Virus record (IMG/VR): IMGVR_UViG_3300025079_000023
Span: 1-26,155 of that record
DNA: 26,155 bases
Direction: 5' to 3' (one strand)
Origin: a virus
Shown here: positions 14,921 through 23,511 of the stretch, in pieces
How the letters are laid out: each line of letters opens with the position of its first letter
How positions within the stretch are numbered: the first letter of the stretch is position 1
Notes under the pieces: generated by a model
Seen by the model: the letters and a program-made list of their open reading frames with translations, nothing else
What the model was told of the DNA's origin: nothing
Databases searched by the model: none
Position numbers and translations under genes: made by a program

Positions 14921-15364
14921 CTATACTCCTTTTAACATTTTTATTTTTAATCTTTTCGCTCTATCTCCTACTTGAGTCGCCCATTTAGAATCCATCATTT
15001 CTTCTGAAGCTTTTTCCCAATCTGAATCTTGAACAGCTTTTAAGAATTTAACAAACTTACTTAATCTAGGTAATCCTAAATTAAATGCCATATTAGCCAA
15101 CACACGTTGTCTGGTATCGTTTAAATCCTGCCACCATTCCATATTTCTATTTAATTCATTACAGACTATTTCAATATCATTACTAAGGCATTCTTTAATT
15201 CTTTCTTCTGAAACAGGAGTACCAACAGGCTTTCCATATTCTTCATCTTTTTCTAAAACTAGATGACCTACTCCGAACGTAGGGTAGCCAAGGTGGTCTA
15301 AATATATTTCGTATTTATATCCTTCGTCTTTTATTAATTCTTCTATTAATTTATCTTTATTCAC
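14921..15364 (-). CDS. T4-type lysozyme endolysin (GH24)
   Basis: 147 residues when started at GTG 15364, which overlaps the previous stop as GTGA; a longer ATG frame from 15466 would overlap the upstream gene by about 100 bases and add an unrelated Arg-rich N-terminus. The catalytic triad has T4 lysozyme spacing: E14 (KDEGYK), D23 (IYLDHLG), T29 (GYPTFGVGH). Later motifs NMAFNLGLPRLSKFVKFL and WATQVGDRAKR are typical of the C-terminal lobe (R near GDRA). It cleaves the murein glycan. No signal-arrest-release segment is present, so it needs the holin encoded downstream. Confidence 0.93.
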   Translation of the reverse strand: MNKDKLIEELIKDEGYKYEIYLDHLGYPTFGVGHLVLEKDEEYGKPVGTPVSEERIKECLSNDIEIVCNELNRNMEWWQDLNDTRQRVLANMAFNLGLPRLSKFVKFLKAVQDSDWEKASEEMMDSKWATQVGDRAKRLKIKMLKGV

Positions 15365-15687
15365 AGTATTGATATCGTTGTTGCTCCGTTGGTCGAAACC
15401 GTAATTTTTCCAAGAAAAGCAGCGCCTTCTACTCCTTGTTTGGTTCCTGTGTAGATGTTTACCCATTTATTTCCAACCCATAGCTGTAATTGTTCGCTTT
15501 CTTTATTCCAAATAATATCGCCATCATTAAATAAATTTTCATTTCTTTCTTTAAAGTTTACTGTGTTTGTTCCATCTATATCAACTTTATTTAAACTTAA
15601 TTCCAGCACCCTGACCAGTCTGTTAAATGTTTCAGGAGAAATTTCTCCAATCGCTATCGGTAATTTTGTTTCAAGTATTTTAGCCAT
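15361..15687 (-). CDS. Small virion-associated protein, unknown (108 aa)
   Basis: 108 residues. An N-terminal part resembles the oligomerisation start of small fibre-associated proteins (ETKLPIAIGEISPETFNRLVRVLELSLNKV). A beta-rich segment with NEKDGDIIWNKESEQLQLWV-like features (here GDIIWNKESEQLQLWVGNKW) follows; this 'nFn-GDIIWN...LqvW-G..W' pattern occurs in short phage proteins near tail genes. It shares TAATG with the gp10-like gene and GTGA with the lysozyme. It is probably a minor tail or fibre component; the function is not established. Confidence 0.75.
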   Translation of the reverse strand: MAKILETKLPIAIGEISPETFNRLVRVLELSLNKVDIDGTNTVNFKERNENLFNDGDIIWNKESEQLQLWVGNKWVNIYTGTKQGVEGAAFLGKITVSTNGATTISIL

Positions 15688-17576
15688 TATCGTCTTCCGT
15701 TAGCTTGTACGTTCATTCTAGTGACTCCGATTCTAAAGCCTACACCTAATCTATTTCCGTCTGTGTTGTCGTCATCAGATTCAATTCTTAATGCTGCTTG
15801 TCTTGCTCTAAGCCTAGTGTCTATTTTCGTTGTCGTGCTTGTGCAGGTGCTGGTCACATTAGTAGATAAACTTTCTCCAGGAAAATTCCTTTGTTTTAAT
15901 ACTACATTTATTGTTTGACCTGATCCTCCATTTCCTGTAAATTTAACATCAGGGATTACTCTGCTGATAGATTGAAACTCTTCACCCTCTCCTAAATCAA
16001 AATCACTAGACTCTATAAACACGTTGTTCATAGGAGTTCCGTCATCATCATTACCAACTTCGTGATCATATAAATAACCTACATAATCTGCATCAGTTAA
16101 AGTTGCTACAGGGTTATTAAAAACACCCTCATCAAGCCATGCCGAACGACTAAGTTCTCCGATACTCCATGCATTATCTTCATAGTTATAGACGACATAT
16201 CTATCGATAGCTGAAGAATTAGATGAACAATAAAACCAGCCTACTTCGTCAAACTCTTTATTTAAAAAAGAAAATGTTTGAAAAGCTTGCTCTTCGTTAA
16301 TATCACTCAAAACATAATCTTGTACAGTACATGGGAGATCTGACACATTTCCATTATATGTATAGAAACCTTTTTTATCCATCCAAAACACTCCTCTGGG
16401 TGTGTTAATCATCGCGTTTGGTGAAATTAATCCAACCCCTTCGTTTACTAAATTTATTGAAAAAACAAAAGGTTGACCAATAAAACTCATCGAATATAAA
16501 GAAACATCGGTCCAAATTAATGTTTCTTGTCGGGCTCGTACTGCCCCAATAATTGCAGAACCCGCAGACAACCTAAAAGAGCCTGCTGTATTACTTGATA
16601 AAGGTTCCCATTGTGCTGCGTTTTCTTGGTCGCTCCAAGCTATAAATAAAGGATCAGAAGCACCTGTTCTAGCTGTTCCATCCGTGTTTAAAGGATCTGC
16701 TCCAAAACAAATAACATGTCTGTCTACGTCGCTTACTAAAACTTGTAATGCCACATTTGGAGCAAGATTAGCTCCACTCAAATCACCTAAAGCAACAGCT
16801 CTTTGTGTTGTTCCCGAACTTTCGTCCCAATAAAAGACTCCTCCTCCTCTGGGATTAATTAATAAGTCTTCTCCAAAATTATCATGAGACCAGTTTCGTA
16901 ATTGACTAGAAGCAGAAATACCACTGACAGATCCAAAAGTTCCAGCCCCCCACGCGCCTGCTCCCCAACCAGAACCTTGAACATAAACATCTAAACCTAC
17001 GTTAATTTGATAAGCACCATCAACTCCTGAACCGCCATTACCTGAATCACTTGCGTTAGCAGTTACAGCATCTCCGCTAGTATCTTTGGCTATAAACGTA
17101 TAGGTATTAGTAGAAGGTACTGCTGTAATTTGATATTCCTGATTTAGAACAGCAGCAGTTATAACACCACCTAAAGAAACAGCACCAGCAATAGTAACAA
17201 AGTCATTTTCTACCGCCCCATGGCTTGAATCGGTAGCTGTGATGATTGATGAACCATTTGTTGCAGCAAAAGTAATGCCGTTTGTGGTTGTTGCTCGAAT
17301 AGGGGTGATGTCTTGATAATTATCCCCTTCCTTAATGTAATATTTCCAAGTTGTACCTAAACCAAGGTACGATGTGAGTTGGACATCTACCCACGCATGT
17401 AAAGCGCGACAAGTAGCAAGAAAAGTATTGTTAGAAGATTTGACCCATCCTCCTATTTTTTCAGGCAGCCCTTTTCGAAACCTAACTAAATTAGAATCAA
17501 ACCACCCATTTTCATTAGAATAATCAGTGCCTTCTTTGTTAATTCCAGGTCTAAATTCAAATCTTTGTAAGGGCAT
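15687..17576 (-). CDS. P22 gp10-like tail / packaged-DNA stabilisation protein
   Basis: 629 residues. The start PLQRFEFRPGINKEGTDYSN with GWFDSNLVRFRKGLPEKIGGW is the characteristic N-terminus of the gp10-type tail hub family (rings of beta-propeller blades that close the portal and bind the needle and tailspikes). Later blades include RGVFWMDKKGFYTYNGNVSD and DRYVVYNYEDNAWSIGELSR. It is longer than P22 gp10 (about 470 residues) because of an inserted Gly/Thr/Asn-rich beta domain at about 95-215 that contains WGAGAWGAGTFG, a motif echoed in the 276-residue virion protein. No catalytic residues are expected. It is coupled by TAATG to the next gene. Confidence 0.85.
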   Translation of the reverse strand: MPLQRFEFRPGINKEGTDYSNENGWFDSNLVRFRKGLPEKIGGWVKSSNNTFLATCRALHAWVDVQLTSYLGLGTTWKYYIKEGDNYQDITPIRATTTNGITFAATNGSSIITATDSSHGAVENDFVTIAGAVSLGGVITAAVLNQEYQITAVPSTNTYTFIAKDTSGDAVTANASDSGNGGSGVDGAYQINVGLDVYVQGSGWGAGAWGAGTFGSVSGISASSQLRNWSHDNFGEDLLINPRGGGVFYWDESSGTTQRAVALGDLSGANLAPNVALQVLVSDVDRHVICFGADPLNTDGTARTGASDPLFIAWSDQENAAQWEPLSSNTAGSFRLSAGSAIIGAVRARQETLIWTDVSLYSMSFIGQPFVFSINLVNEGVGLISPNAMINTPRGVFWMDKKGFYTYNGNVSDLPCTVQDYVLSDINEEQAFQTFSFLNKEFDEVGWFYCSSNSSAIDRYVVYNYEDNAWSIGELSRSAWLDEGVFNNPVATLTDADYVGYLYDHEVGNDDDGTPMNNVFIESSDFDLGEGEEFQSISRVIPDVKFTGNGGSGQTINVVLKQRNFPGESLSTNVTSTCTSTTTKIDTRLRARQAALRIESDDDNTDGNRLGVGFRIGVTRMNVQANGRR

Positions 17577-17584
17577 TAGTCATT

Positions 17585-17761
17585 TTAAAATAATTGATCA
17601 GCTAAAATAGCTCCCGTACTTAATAAAAGTGTAACTAAAGTAGCTATTACAAATAACTCAAGACGTTTTATTCGATGAATAGTTTCGAGCCAACGTTCGG
17701 TACAAACTGCTTCGTGTCTTTCTATATGTGCGGCTACTTCCATTACGGTTCTTTTAGGCAT
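17585..17761 (-). CDS. 58-aa membrane protein, XhlA/holin-like
   Basis: Read by eye: ATG 17761 shares TAATG with the 71-residue gene, and the stop is TAA at 17585-17587. The protein starts MPKRTVMEVAAHIERHEAVC and continues TERWLETIHRIKRLE, then has a single transmembrane helix LFVIATLVTLLLSTGAIL and a short DQLF tail. An amphipathic helix then a C-terminal TM is the layout of XhlA-type haemolysin/holin accessory proteins. It could equally be a small membrane protein of unknown role. An 8-base gap precedes the gp10-like gene. Confidence 0.78.
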   Translation of the reverse strand: MPKRTVMEVAAHIERHEAVCTERWLETIHRIKRLELFVIATLVTLLLSTGAILADQLF

Positions 17762-17976
17762 TACTTTCCATTTAAAACAGGTTCTTGAATCACTTCTAAG
17801 GTACTTTGATAGCCAACTAAAGCTGTAACTCTAATATCTAATTGATATTGTAGTTGAGCCATTTGCTCTCTAAGGTTTTGAATCTCTTGTTGCAAAGTTT
17901 CGGTATAAGCGATTCTTTGTTGTAATTGAGGGTCTACAGGTTGTTCTGTAGTTTCAGTTGTTACTTTTTCAGTCAT
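17761..17976 (-). CDS. Short coiled-coil protein (71 aa)
   Basis: 71 residues, Gln/Glu-rich, with an almost continuous heptad helix at about 18-52 (QQRIAYTETLQQEIQNLREQ, then MAQLQYQLDIRV). Its end is short and non-helical. It sits between a tail-fibre accessory gene and the 58-residue membrane protein, and shares TAATG with the latter. Such proteins are common beside phage tail genes; the function is unknown. A trimerisation or chaperone role would be a guess. Confidence 0.7.
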   Translation of the reverse strand: MTEKVTTETTEQPVDPQLQQRIAYTETLQQEIQNLREQMAQLQYQLDIRVTALVGYQSTLEVIQEPVLNGK

Positions 17977-17978
17977 GA

Positions 17979-18287
17979 TTAATTAGCTGCTATATAAGCT
18001 TTACCCGTTGTAACTCCGCCACTACAAGTAGTTTTTTTACTTGAAGAAGAACCTACTACGTTAGGTGTATCATCTGCTGCGTCAACAGGTTCGTAAAGCA
18101 AGATAGTTTCTAAGTGGTCAACATTACGTTGTACCATTTCATTTATCTCGGCTTGTGTCATAGTTGTTGTATCAGCTTCTGCTGAACCGCCAACATACGT
18201 TGATTTTTTGCCATTTGTATTGATGTCGTTGATAACTGTTACGCTATCTTCTCCTGCTGTTAAACATTCTGCTACTGTTTGAGCCAT
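17979..18287 (-). CDS. Tail-fibre-adjacent protein of unknown function (102 aa)
   Basis: 102 residues; GGAG lies 8 bases before the start at 18287, which follows the fibre stop by one base. The centre is helical (TQAEINEMVQRNVDHLETIL), followed by a Ser/Thr/Lys-rich low-complexity part and a short end (GGVTTGKAYIAAN). I recognise no motif. Position directly after the fibre suggests a fibre accessory or chaperone. Confidence 0.72.
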   Translation of the reverse strand: MAQTVAECLTAGEDSVTVINDINTNGKKSTYVGGSAEADTTTMTQAEINEMVQRNVDHLETILLYEPVDAADDTPNVVGSSSSKKTTCSGGVTTGKAYIAAN

Positions 18288-18288
18288 A

Positions 18289-21174
18289 TTATTCTCCGTT
18301 TAATTTATTTTCTAATTCTTCAACTTTTGCCGAAAGTTCTTGTACTGCTTTTATAAGTGGATGTACAAACATCTCTTGTGATATAGCTTGTATGCTACTA
18401 CCTTCTTCTACATTCCATCCACCAAAGTCTGTAATATTATGTTTATCTAAAGATTCTTTAACTTCTTGTGCTATAAGACCATACATTTTTTCTTTATATT
18501 CAGGTTCTGACTCTTCTTCATTATAGTCAGGCAAAGTGTTATCTATATCTGCTTTAGCTTTCCAAGTAAAAGTTACAGGTTTCAAATCATTTATAAATGC
18601 TAAACCACAATCATTATTAGGTGTTATGTTCTCTTTGTACCTTTCATCAGATACCCTAGTCCAAGAAGCGTTACTATCAAAATTATTATAGACTCTATCG
18701 CTTCCTGTAGAAGTACCAAATGTAAGCGTGTTATTACCAGCACTTATGGTGTTATATCCTAAAACAATTTGATAATTACCACTATACGTAGAAGGTCTTG
18801 TACCAGAACCTAAACAGACATTACCAACTCCCGTAGTTAAAGCATCAGCAGAGTCATAACCTATAGCAACATTACTATGACCTGTGGTTATTTGACCACC
18901 TCCATCATGTCCTATACCTATGTTTCTAAAACCTGTCGTTGTACTTTGTAGGGCTGCATCTCCTAAACCTACATTAAGAGTACCTGTGGTGTTTGCTCCT
19001 AAAGCAGCACGACCAACTGCTACGTTTTGTGGTCCTGTAGTAGTAGAAATCATTGCCCCTGCACCAATAGCTACATTATAATTAGCAGAAGTGTTTGCTC
19101 CTAAAGCATTAACACCTAGACCTACGGAGTATGAGCCAGTTGTATTGGCATCCATAGCCAGATAACCTGCTGCTACATTTTCTGTGCCTGTTGTATTAGC
19201 ATATAATGCTCTTTGTCCTAATCCTGTGTTATATGAACCTGTGGTAAGAGCTTGCATAGCATCCATTCCAAAAGCAGAGTTTCTTGTTGCGGTAGTGGCT
19301 TTATCTAAAGCTCCTGCACCAACTGCTGTGTTATCAGTACCTGTAGTGTTTAATTCCAAAGCACTTATGCCAACTGCTGTGTTGTTATTAGCAGTGGTGT
19401 TAGTTTTTAAAGATTCCATACCGACAGCAGTATTAGCAGTTCCTGTCGTGTTTGCTTGTAAAGCACCTTTACCGACTGCTGTGTTGTTATCTGCTGTAGT
19501 GTTATTCCCTAAAGAACTTTTACCTAATGCTGTGTTATTGCTTCCTGTAGTAGCGTTTGATAAAGCACTATAACCAACTGCAACATTTTCAGCACCAGTA
19601 GTATTGGCATCTAAAGCTTCTGAACCTACTGATGTGTTTTCTGCACCTGTAGTGTTTGCTAATAAAGCTGTATATCCAAAAGCGGTGTTGTCATTTGCTG
19701 TTGTGTTTGCAGCTAAAGCAGATGCACCTGCTGCTGTGTTTCTTGTGCCTGTGGTGTTTACTTTTAAAGTTTCGTTTCCTAAAGCTGTGTTTGCATTTGC
19801 TGTTGTATTTGTTAGTAAAGCTTCGTTTCCTATGGCAGTATTGTAATCACCCGTAGTATTAGCCCCCAATGCTTGATTACCAACAGCAGCATTGTTTGTT
19901 CCAGTTGTATTAGCATCTAAGGATAACCTACCAACAGCAGTATTTTCAGAACCTGTCGTGTTTGCAAATAAAGCTTGATAACCAAAAGCTGAATTATTAC
20001 TAGCTGTTGTATTGTTATATAAAGATGCGTTGCCCATAGCTGTATTAGTAGCACCTGTTGTATTAGTAAATAGTGCTTCTCTACCCAACGCTGAATTATT
20101 ACTTGCAGTTGTGTTATTTGCTAAAGCACTTACACCTACTGCGGTATTAACATCCCCTGTAGTGTTATCTGCTAAAGCACTTGAACCAACGGCTGTGTTG
20201 TTAGAAGCTGTAGTGTTTGCTGACAAAGCAGACCTTCCTAATGCAGTATTAAAAGCACCTGTAGTATTGGCATCCAAAGAAAAAGAACCGACTGATACGT
20301 TATTGCCACCTGTTGTGGTAGATACCATTGCTTCCCGTCCAATAGCAACATTATCGTCACCTGTGGTGTTGGCTCGTAAAGCATCTTTACCAACAGCAGT
20401 ATTGGCAGCACCTGTAGAGTTTAAACCTAATGCATCTACTCCAACAGCCGTATTGTTATCTGCTGTAGTAGTAGTGGATAAAGAAAAATATCCGATTGCT
20501 GTGTTCCCTTCGCCTGTTGTTATAGCATCACCTGCTCTATTTCCAACTGCTACGTTTTGTTGTCCTGTGGTGTTTGCTGTAAGAGCATTAAAACCAACTG
20601 CTACATTACTGTCACCAGAAGTTAAAGCTGCAAAGACATTAACACCTACACCTGTATTTTCGTTAGCAGCATCTATAGTTCCTGTAGCGTTGTCTCCAAT
20701 CATTATTGATGAAGTACCAAAGGCTTTACTGATTATGCCATTAACAGTTAAACTAGCAAAAGCGTCTACTACGGCTGCGCCTGAACCAGCACCATCTAGG
20801 TATACTGCTTTTGCATCACCAGGAGCGATCGTTACGTTAGCTCCAGTACCTTGTGAAATTATTATGTTTTGAGAACCACTTGTTCCGTTCTCTATAAATT
20901 GCATCCTATTGATTGTGTTAGGTGCAATAGTGATTGTACAAGCTGAATCTAATGTGCCTGTATATTTAACATACATCGCCCTTACTGGATCTGTAGCTCC
21001 ATCTGCTACTGTTGAAGTATGCGTATCTGCGTTGGTGGTTATACCTTCTGTTCCAAAGCCAAGTGCTTCACCAATCAGCTCTAAATTGGTATTTGTTGTT
21101 GTTCCCCAAGTTCCTGACGCATCACCTGTCGCCATTTCATTAAGTCTAAGGTCATTTACGTATGTGCTTGCCAT
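18289..21174 (-). CDS. Tail fibre with YadA-like repeats and S74 self-cleaving chaperone
   Basis: 961 residues; GGAG lies about 9 bases before the ATG. Residues 1-40 (YVNDLRLNEMATGDASGTWG) are the conserved attachment start of marine phage fibres. Residues about 41-170 are a beta-rich shoulder. Residues 173-784 are 36 tandem 17-residue repeats with consensus N-T-A-V-G-x2-A-L-x2-N-T-T-G-x2, as in trimeric YadA/Hia head beta-rolls. The C-terminal S74 intramolecular chaperone is about 842-961, with the dyad S842 and K847 in SDERYKEN, then MYGLIAQEV and a heptad tail (LIKAVQELSAKVEELENKL). Self-cleavage would occur just before S842, removing 120 residues after trimer folding. It is the likely receptor-binding protein. 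Confidence 0.93.
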   Translation of the reverse strand: MASTYVNDLRLNEMATGDASGTWGTTTNTNLELIGEALGFGTEGITTNADTHTSTVADGATDPVRAMYVKYTGTLDSACTITIAPNTINRMQFIENGTSGSQNIIISQGTGANVTIAPGDAKAVYLDGAGSGAAVVDAFASLTVNGIISKAFGTSSIMIGDNATGTIDAANENTGVGVNVFAALTSGDSNVAVGFNALTANTTGQQNVAVGNRAGDAITTGEGNTAIGYFSLSTTTTADNNTAVGVDALGLNSTGAANTAVGKDALRANTTGDDNVAIGREAMVSTTTGGNNVSVGSFSLDANTTGAFNTALGRSALSANTTASNNTAVGSSALADNTTGDVNTAVGVSALANNTTASNNSALGREALFTNTTGATNTAMGNASLYNNTTASNNSAFGYQALFANTTGSENTAVGRLSLDANTTGTNNAAVGNQALGANTTGDYNTAIGNEALLTNTTANANTALGNETLKVNTTGTRNTAAGASALAANTTANDNTAFGYTALLANTTGAENTSVGSEALDANTTGAENVAVGYSALSNATTGSNNTALGKSSLGNNTTADNNTAVGKGALQANTTGTANTAVGMESLKTNTTANNNTAVGISALELNTTGTDNTAVGAGALDKATTATRNSAFGMDAMQALTTGSYNTGLGQRALYANTTGTENVAAGYLAMDANTTGSYSVGLGVNALGANTSANYNVAIGAGAMISTTTGPQNVAVGRAALGANTTGTLNVGLGDAALQSTTTGFRNIGIGHDGGGQITTGHSNVAIGYDSADALTTGVGNVCLGSGTRPSTYSGNYQIVLGYNTISAGNNTLTFGTSTGSDRVYNNFDSNASWTRVSDERYKENITPNNDCGLAFINDLKPVTFTWKAKADIDNTLPDYNEEESEPEYKEKMYGLIAQEVKESLDKHNITDFGGWNVEEGSSIQAISQEMFVHPLIKAVQELSAKVEELENKLNGE
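18823..20658 (-). repeat. 51-bp coding repeats (36 copies of a 17-residue unit)
   Basis: These repeats encode residues 173-784 of the tail fibre. The protein period is an exact 17 residues without insertions across 36 units, while the DNA copies have diverged. The antisense strand is also open over long stretches because of the periodicity. This is a protein repeat, not a CRISPR or transposon. Confidence 0.9.
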
Positions 21175-21222
21175 ATTAGTATTCTCCGTACATTTTGATT
21201 ATATTCTCTTTTTTCATATTAG

Positions 21223-22053
21223 TTAAGCAACTTCTTCCCATCCTGGGGTCTGAGAATCAGATATGCTTGTCCAATTAGGGGTTTGTGTGTCTGATATCCC
21301 TGACCAATCAGCGTTTTGGGAATCATCTACTTTCCCCCAAACAAGTATTTGACTGATAGCTCCTGTAGCTTCTACCCCTGTCAAAGACACAATTCCTTGT
21401 GCATTTATTACTACTGTTCCTATCGCTCCTGTAGACTCTAATCCCGTAACAGAAATAAAGTTTTCGCCAACTATACTTAGGCTTCCTAAAGCCGAGGTTG
21501 CCGCAACACCTGTAGGAGATACATTAGCGTCACATATTACAGTTTCTTCACCTAATGCTATTGTAGAAGCAGCACCTGAAACACCTGTTATTGCAGCTCC
21601 TGCGGTAATTACAGTGCCTAAAGCTGTTGTTCCTACTACACCTGTTTCTGCTACATTTGCATCTGCTCGTGTAGTTAATGAACCTAGTCCACTTGTTGCT
21701 GCTAAACCTGTTAAAGAAGCTTCACCTTGCCCAGATGCAGAAACACCTCCTAATGAGGTGGTTGCTGATAAACCTGTTACAGATACATCACCTCCAGCAG
21801 AAATAGCTACAGAGCCTAAAGAAGTAGTTGCTGATAATCCTGTCTCAGTTACAACTGCGCCACCAGTAGCTGTAAGAGAGCCTATAGAGGCTGTACAAGT
21901 AACACCTGTTTCAGTTACGTTTGCATCACAAACTACTGTTTCTGTACCTAACGCAGAAGTCCCTGCAACACCTGTAAGGCTTACAGCTACATTAACTACA
22001 GCGGGCTGACCCCATGGACCAGCACCCCAGGTACTTCTACCCCAACCTGCCAT
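21223..22053 (-). CDS. Virion protein of ~22-residue beta repeats with WGAG start
   Basis: 276 residues. It starts MAGWGRSTWGAGPWGQ, a Trp/Gly motif echoed in the gp10-like protein. Residues about 22-238 consist of ten repeats with consensus V-x-x-TG-L/V-x-A-T-x2-LG-S-x-x-x (for example VSVTGLSATTSLGG). The last 36 residues hold three 11-residue units ending in Trp (DDSQNADW, SDTQTPNW, SDSQTPGW). Such a repeat should form a regular beta structure, perhaps a fibre or a decoration protein. I do not know a family name. It lies between the 143-residue protein and the fibre. Confidence 0.8.
   Translation of the reverse strand: MAGWGRSTWGAGPWGQPAVVNVAVSLTGVAGTSALGTETVVCDANVTETGVTCTASIGSLTATGGAVVTETGLSATTSLGSVAISAGGDVSVTGLSATTSLGGVSASGQGEASLTGLAATSGLGSLTTRADANVAETGVVGTTALGTVITAGAAITGVSGAASTIALGEETVICDANVSPTGVAATSALGSLSIVGENFISVTGLESTGAIGTVVINAQGIVSLTGVEATGAISQILVWGKVDDSQNADWSGISDTQTPNWTSISDSQTPGWEEVA
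21334..21993 (-). repeat. Ten 22-residue (66-bp) coding repeats
   Basis: Limits are approximate. The period is about 22 residues with T-G-L/V and L-G as anchors. Two copies with the same anchors (SGLAGTGSIDSLTT and TGLAGTGTLGSLTV) occur in the 284-residue zinc-ribbon/cupredoxin protein upstream in the operon. Confidence 0.75.
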
Positions 22054-22059
22054 TAGCGG

Positions 22060-22491
22060 TTACGCTATTCTTATTACTGCGTTACTAGCGTCTGCTGCTG
22101 GAAATTGAATAGTAAAACTTCCTGCAGTAGATGTTTTATCTCCGCCAAAATCAAACACAGCTACAGCGGGATCCCCCGATGCAGTGTCGTTGTAAATCAT
22201 ACAACCTCTTGCAGTAATCGTTGCTGTTCCAAAAGTTAAATCAGCAAAATCAGTAAACGCTGTTGTTCCTGAAGATGTTGGGTTAACGTTGGTTAATGCA
22301 GCTCCACCTGAAGTATAATTTGTTCCAGATGCTTGGTTTGTAGTTGTAAACGCTGTAGTAGCTGCAGTCATAGTTGCAGAACTTGTATATAACGCTAGTT
22401 TAAAACTATTACCGCCTGAGGCAAGAAAGTTATGTTTTGCTTCCAGTAGTTCTTTTTTAAAGCTAGTGCACATTGCTTGTGTTATCGCCAT
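22060..22491 (-). CDS. Putative tail/virion structural protein (143 aa)
   Basis: 143 residues. A short N-terminal helix (FKKELLEAKHNFLASGGNSF) is followed by a beta-rich Ala/Thr/Ser domain (FKLALYTSSATM, YTSGGAALTN, FADLTFGTATITARGCMIYN, AVAVFDFGGDKTSTAGSFTI). The pattern 'FKLALYtssAtl...YtaGG..Lt' is one I recall from many small phage structural proteins of marine and cyanophage genomes. It shares TAATG with the gene upstream. Confidence 0.8.
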   Translation of the reverse strand: MAITQAMCTSFKKELLEAKHNFLASGGNSFKLALYTSSATMTAATTAFTTTNQASGTNYTSGGAALTNVNPTSSGTTAFTDFADLTFGTATITARGCMIYNDTASGDPAVAVFDFGGDKTSTAGSFTIQFPAADASNAVIRIA

Positions 22492-22781
22492 TATAGTCTC
22501 CTAATAATATTTGCTAGGTCATGTTGACCTTGTTTTTCTAATTCATTACATATTGTACAAACATGGTTTTTAACAGCCTCATTCATATAATAAGTAATAA
22601 CGTGTTTGCATGCTTCTTTAAAAACATGTGCTTGATCCCTAATGGGTGCAGGGGCGGTATCGCTAATGGAAACTAATCTATTAGTAGCCATTTCTGCGAC
22701 TTCTTCTACAGTATGCCCTCTGTTATTTGTTGTAACAACTCCAAGGTTGCCAACTTCTGTTTCAGAATTAAGTGAAAACAT
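22491..22781 (-). CDS. Small helical conserved phage protein (96 aa)
   Basis: 96 residues. The N-terminal part is polar (TTNNRGHTVEEVAEMATNRL). The rest is helical (APAPIRDQAHVFKEACKHVI, then YYMNEAVKNHVCTICNELEK, and QHDLANIIRRL). The C-x2-C pair (CTICN) and His residues could bind metal, but only two Cys are present close together. Both ends overlap neighbours by TAATG. The function is unknown. Confidence 0.75.
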   Translation of the reverse strand: MFSLNSETEVGNLGVVTTNNRGHTVEEVAEMATNRLVSISDTAPAPIRDQAHVFKEACKHVITYYMNEAVKNHVCTICNELEKQGQHDLANIIRRL

Positions 22782-23509
22782 TAATACTCCTCTGGTTCTG
22801 GTGGTAAATCATTTCTATCTATCATTTGCGGTTCAGGGTGTTCAATCTGCTCTACCTCCGACCATTTACAAGTTTTTATTGTACCTTCTTTTTGATAAGT
22901 AATAATAGGGTCTTTTAACCTATGATACCCATAAAGTTTTTCTTTAGTGTCTATATTAGTTTCTAACAAGTTTGATCTTGGAGCAACCGAGATATTTATT
23001 TTATTTTCCATACATTTAGCTAACCAAAACTCACAACAGGCTTTACCCGATTCAGCAAAATGCATATTTGTTTTATAAGTAAAATCTACGCCAAAAACAG
23101 TTAAATGACTAACTTGATTCCATAATCCAAAAGCTATAGCATAAGCTACAGTATTATTAAAATATGCACAGCCTAAATCCTGTATTAAAGGTTCAAGTGG
23201 AAACTCCTCAGTATACGGAACCCTTTCGTCAAGTTCGCATGTATAAATAGGGTATTTTGCTCGTGGAAGATATTTTCTCATCATCTCAGTCATACTCCCT
23301 GCATCTTCCGTATCAAAAAACCTAGACATAGGGTCTAATATAAAAGCTCTATCTATTTCAGGTAAAACTCCAATCATCGCATTTACAGCCCATATTTCAT
23401 CAAAAGCTAAACTGTGTGTTCTTGATAAGTGATAATCTATTTGACTTTGTCCCATAGCTACTAAAGCAATATTTGCATTTTTAAGTTCAGGTATAGGTTC
23501 TTTTAACAT
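22781..23509 (-). CDS. Rossmann-like phage protein, possible MptE/DUF115 or glycosyltransferase relative
   Basis: 242 residues. Alternating beta/alpha elements with NIALVAMGQSQIDY near the start, DEIWAVNAMIGVLPEIDRAF, IDRAFILDPMSRFFD, and VSHLTVFGVDFTYKTNMHFA suggest a Rossmann-like fold. The 'G-x-D-F-x-Y' and 'SGKACCEFW' segments resemble phage proteins related to the DUF115/MptE-like group, or a nucleotide-sugar enzyme. I cannot assign a substrate. The last 30 residues are acidic and Pro-rich (QIEHPEPQMIDRNDLPPEPE). It lies among head-tail genes, so it may modify a virion component or host glycan. Confidence 0.7.
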   Translation of the reverse strand: MLKEPIPELKNANIALVAMGQSQIDYHLSRTHSLAFDEIWAVNAMIGVLPEIDRAFILDPMSRFFDTEDAGSMTEMMRKYLPRAKYPIYTCELDERVPYTEEFPLEPLIQDLGCAYFNNTVAYAIAFGLWNQVSHLTVFGVDFTYKTNMHFAESGKACCEFWLAKCMENKINISVAPRSNLLETNIDTKEKLYGYHRLKDPIITYQKEGTIKTCKWSEVEQIEHPEPQMIDRNDLPPEPEEY

Positions 23510-23511
23510 AG

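Noticed and set aside
14921-15466. Longer lysozyme start at 15466
   Set aside because: It overlaps the upstream gene by about 100 bases and adds an Arg-rich non-family N-terminus; GTG 15364 forms a GTGA overlap and starts at the normal lysozyme length.
18823-20658. CRISPR-like regular repeats
   Set aside because: The period is 51 bp without conserved repeat/unique spacer alternation, and the units encode one continuous 17-residue protein repeat.
20012-20872. 286-residue plus-strand ORF and similar ones at 19184-19846
   Set aside because: These are antisense shadows kept open by the 51-bp periodicity of the tail-fibre repeats.
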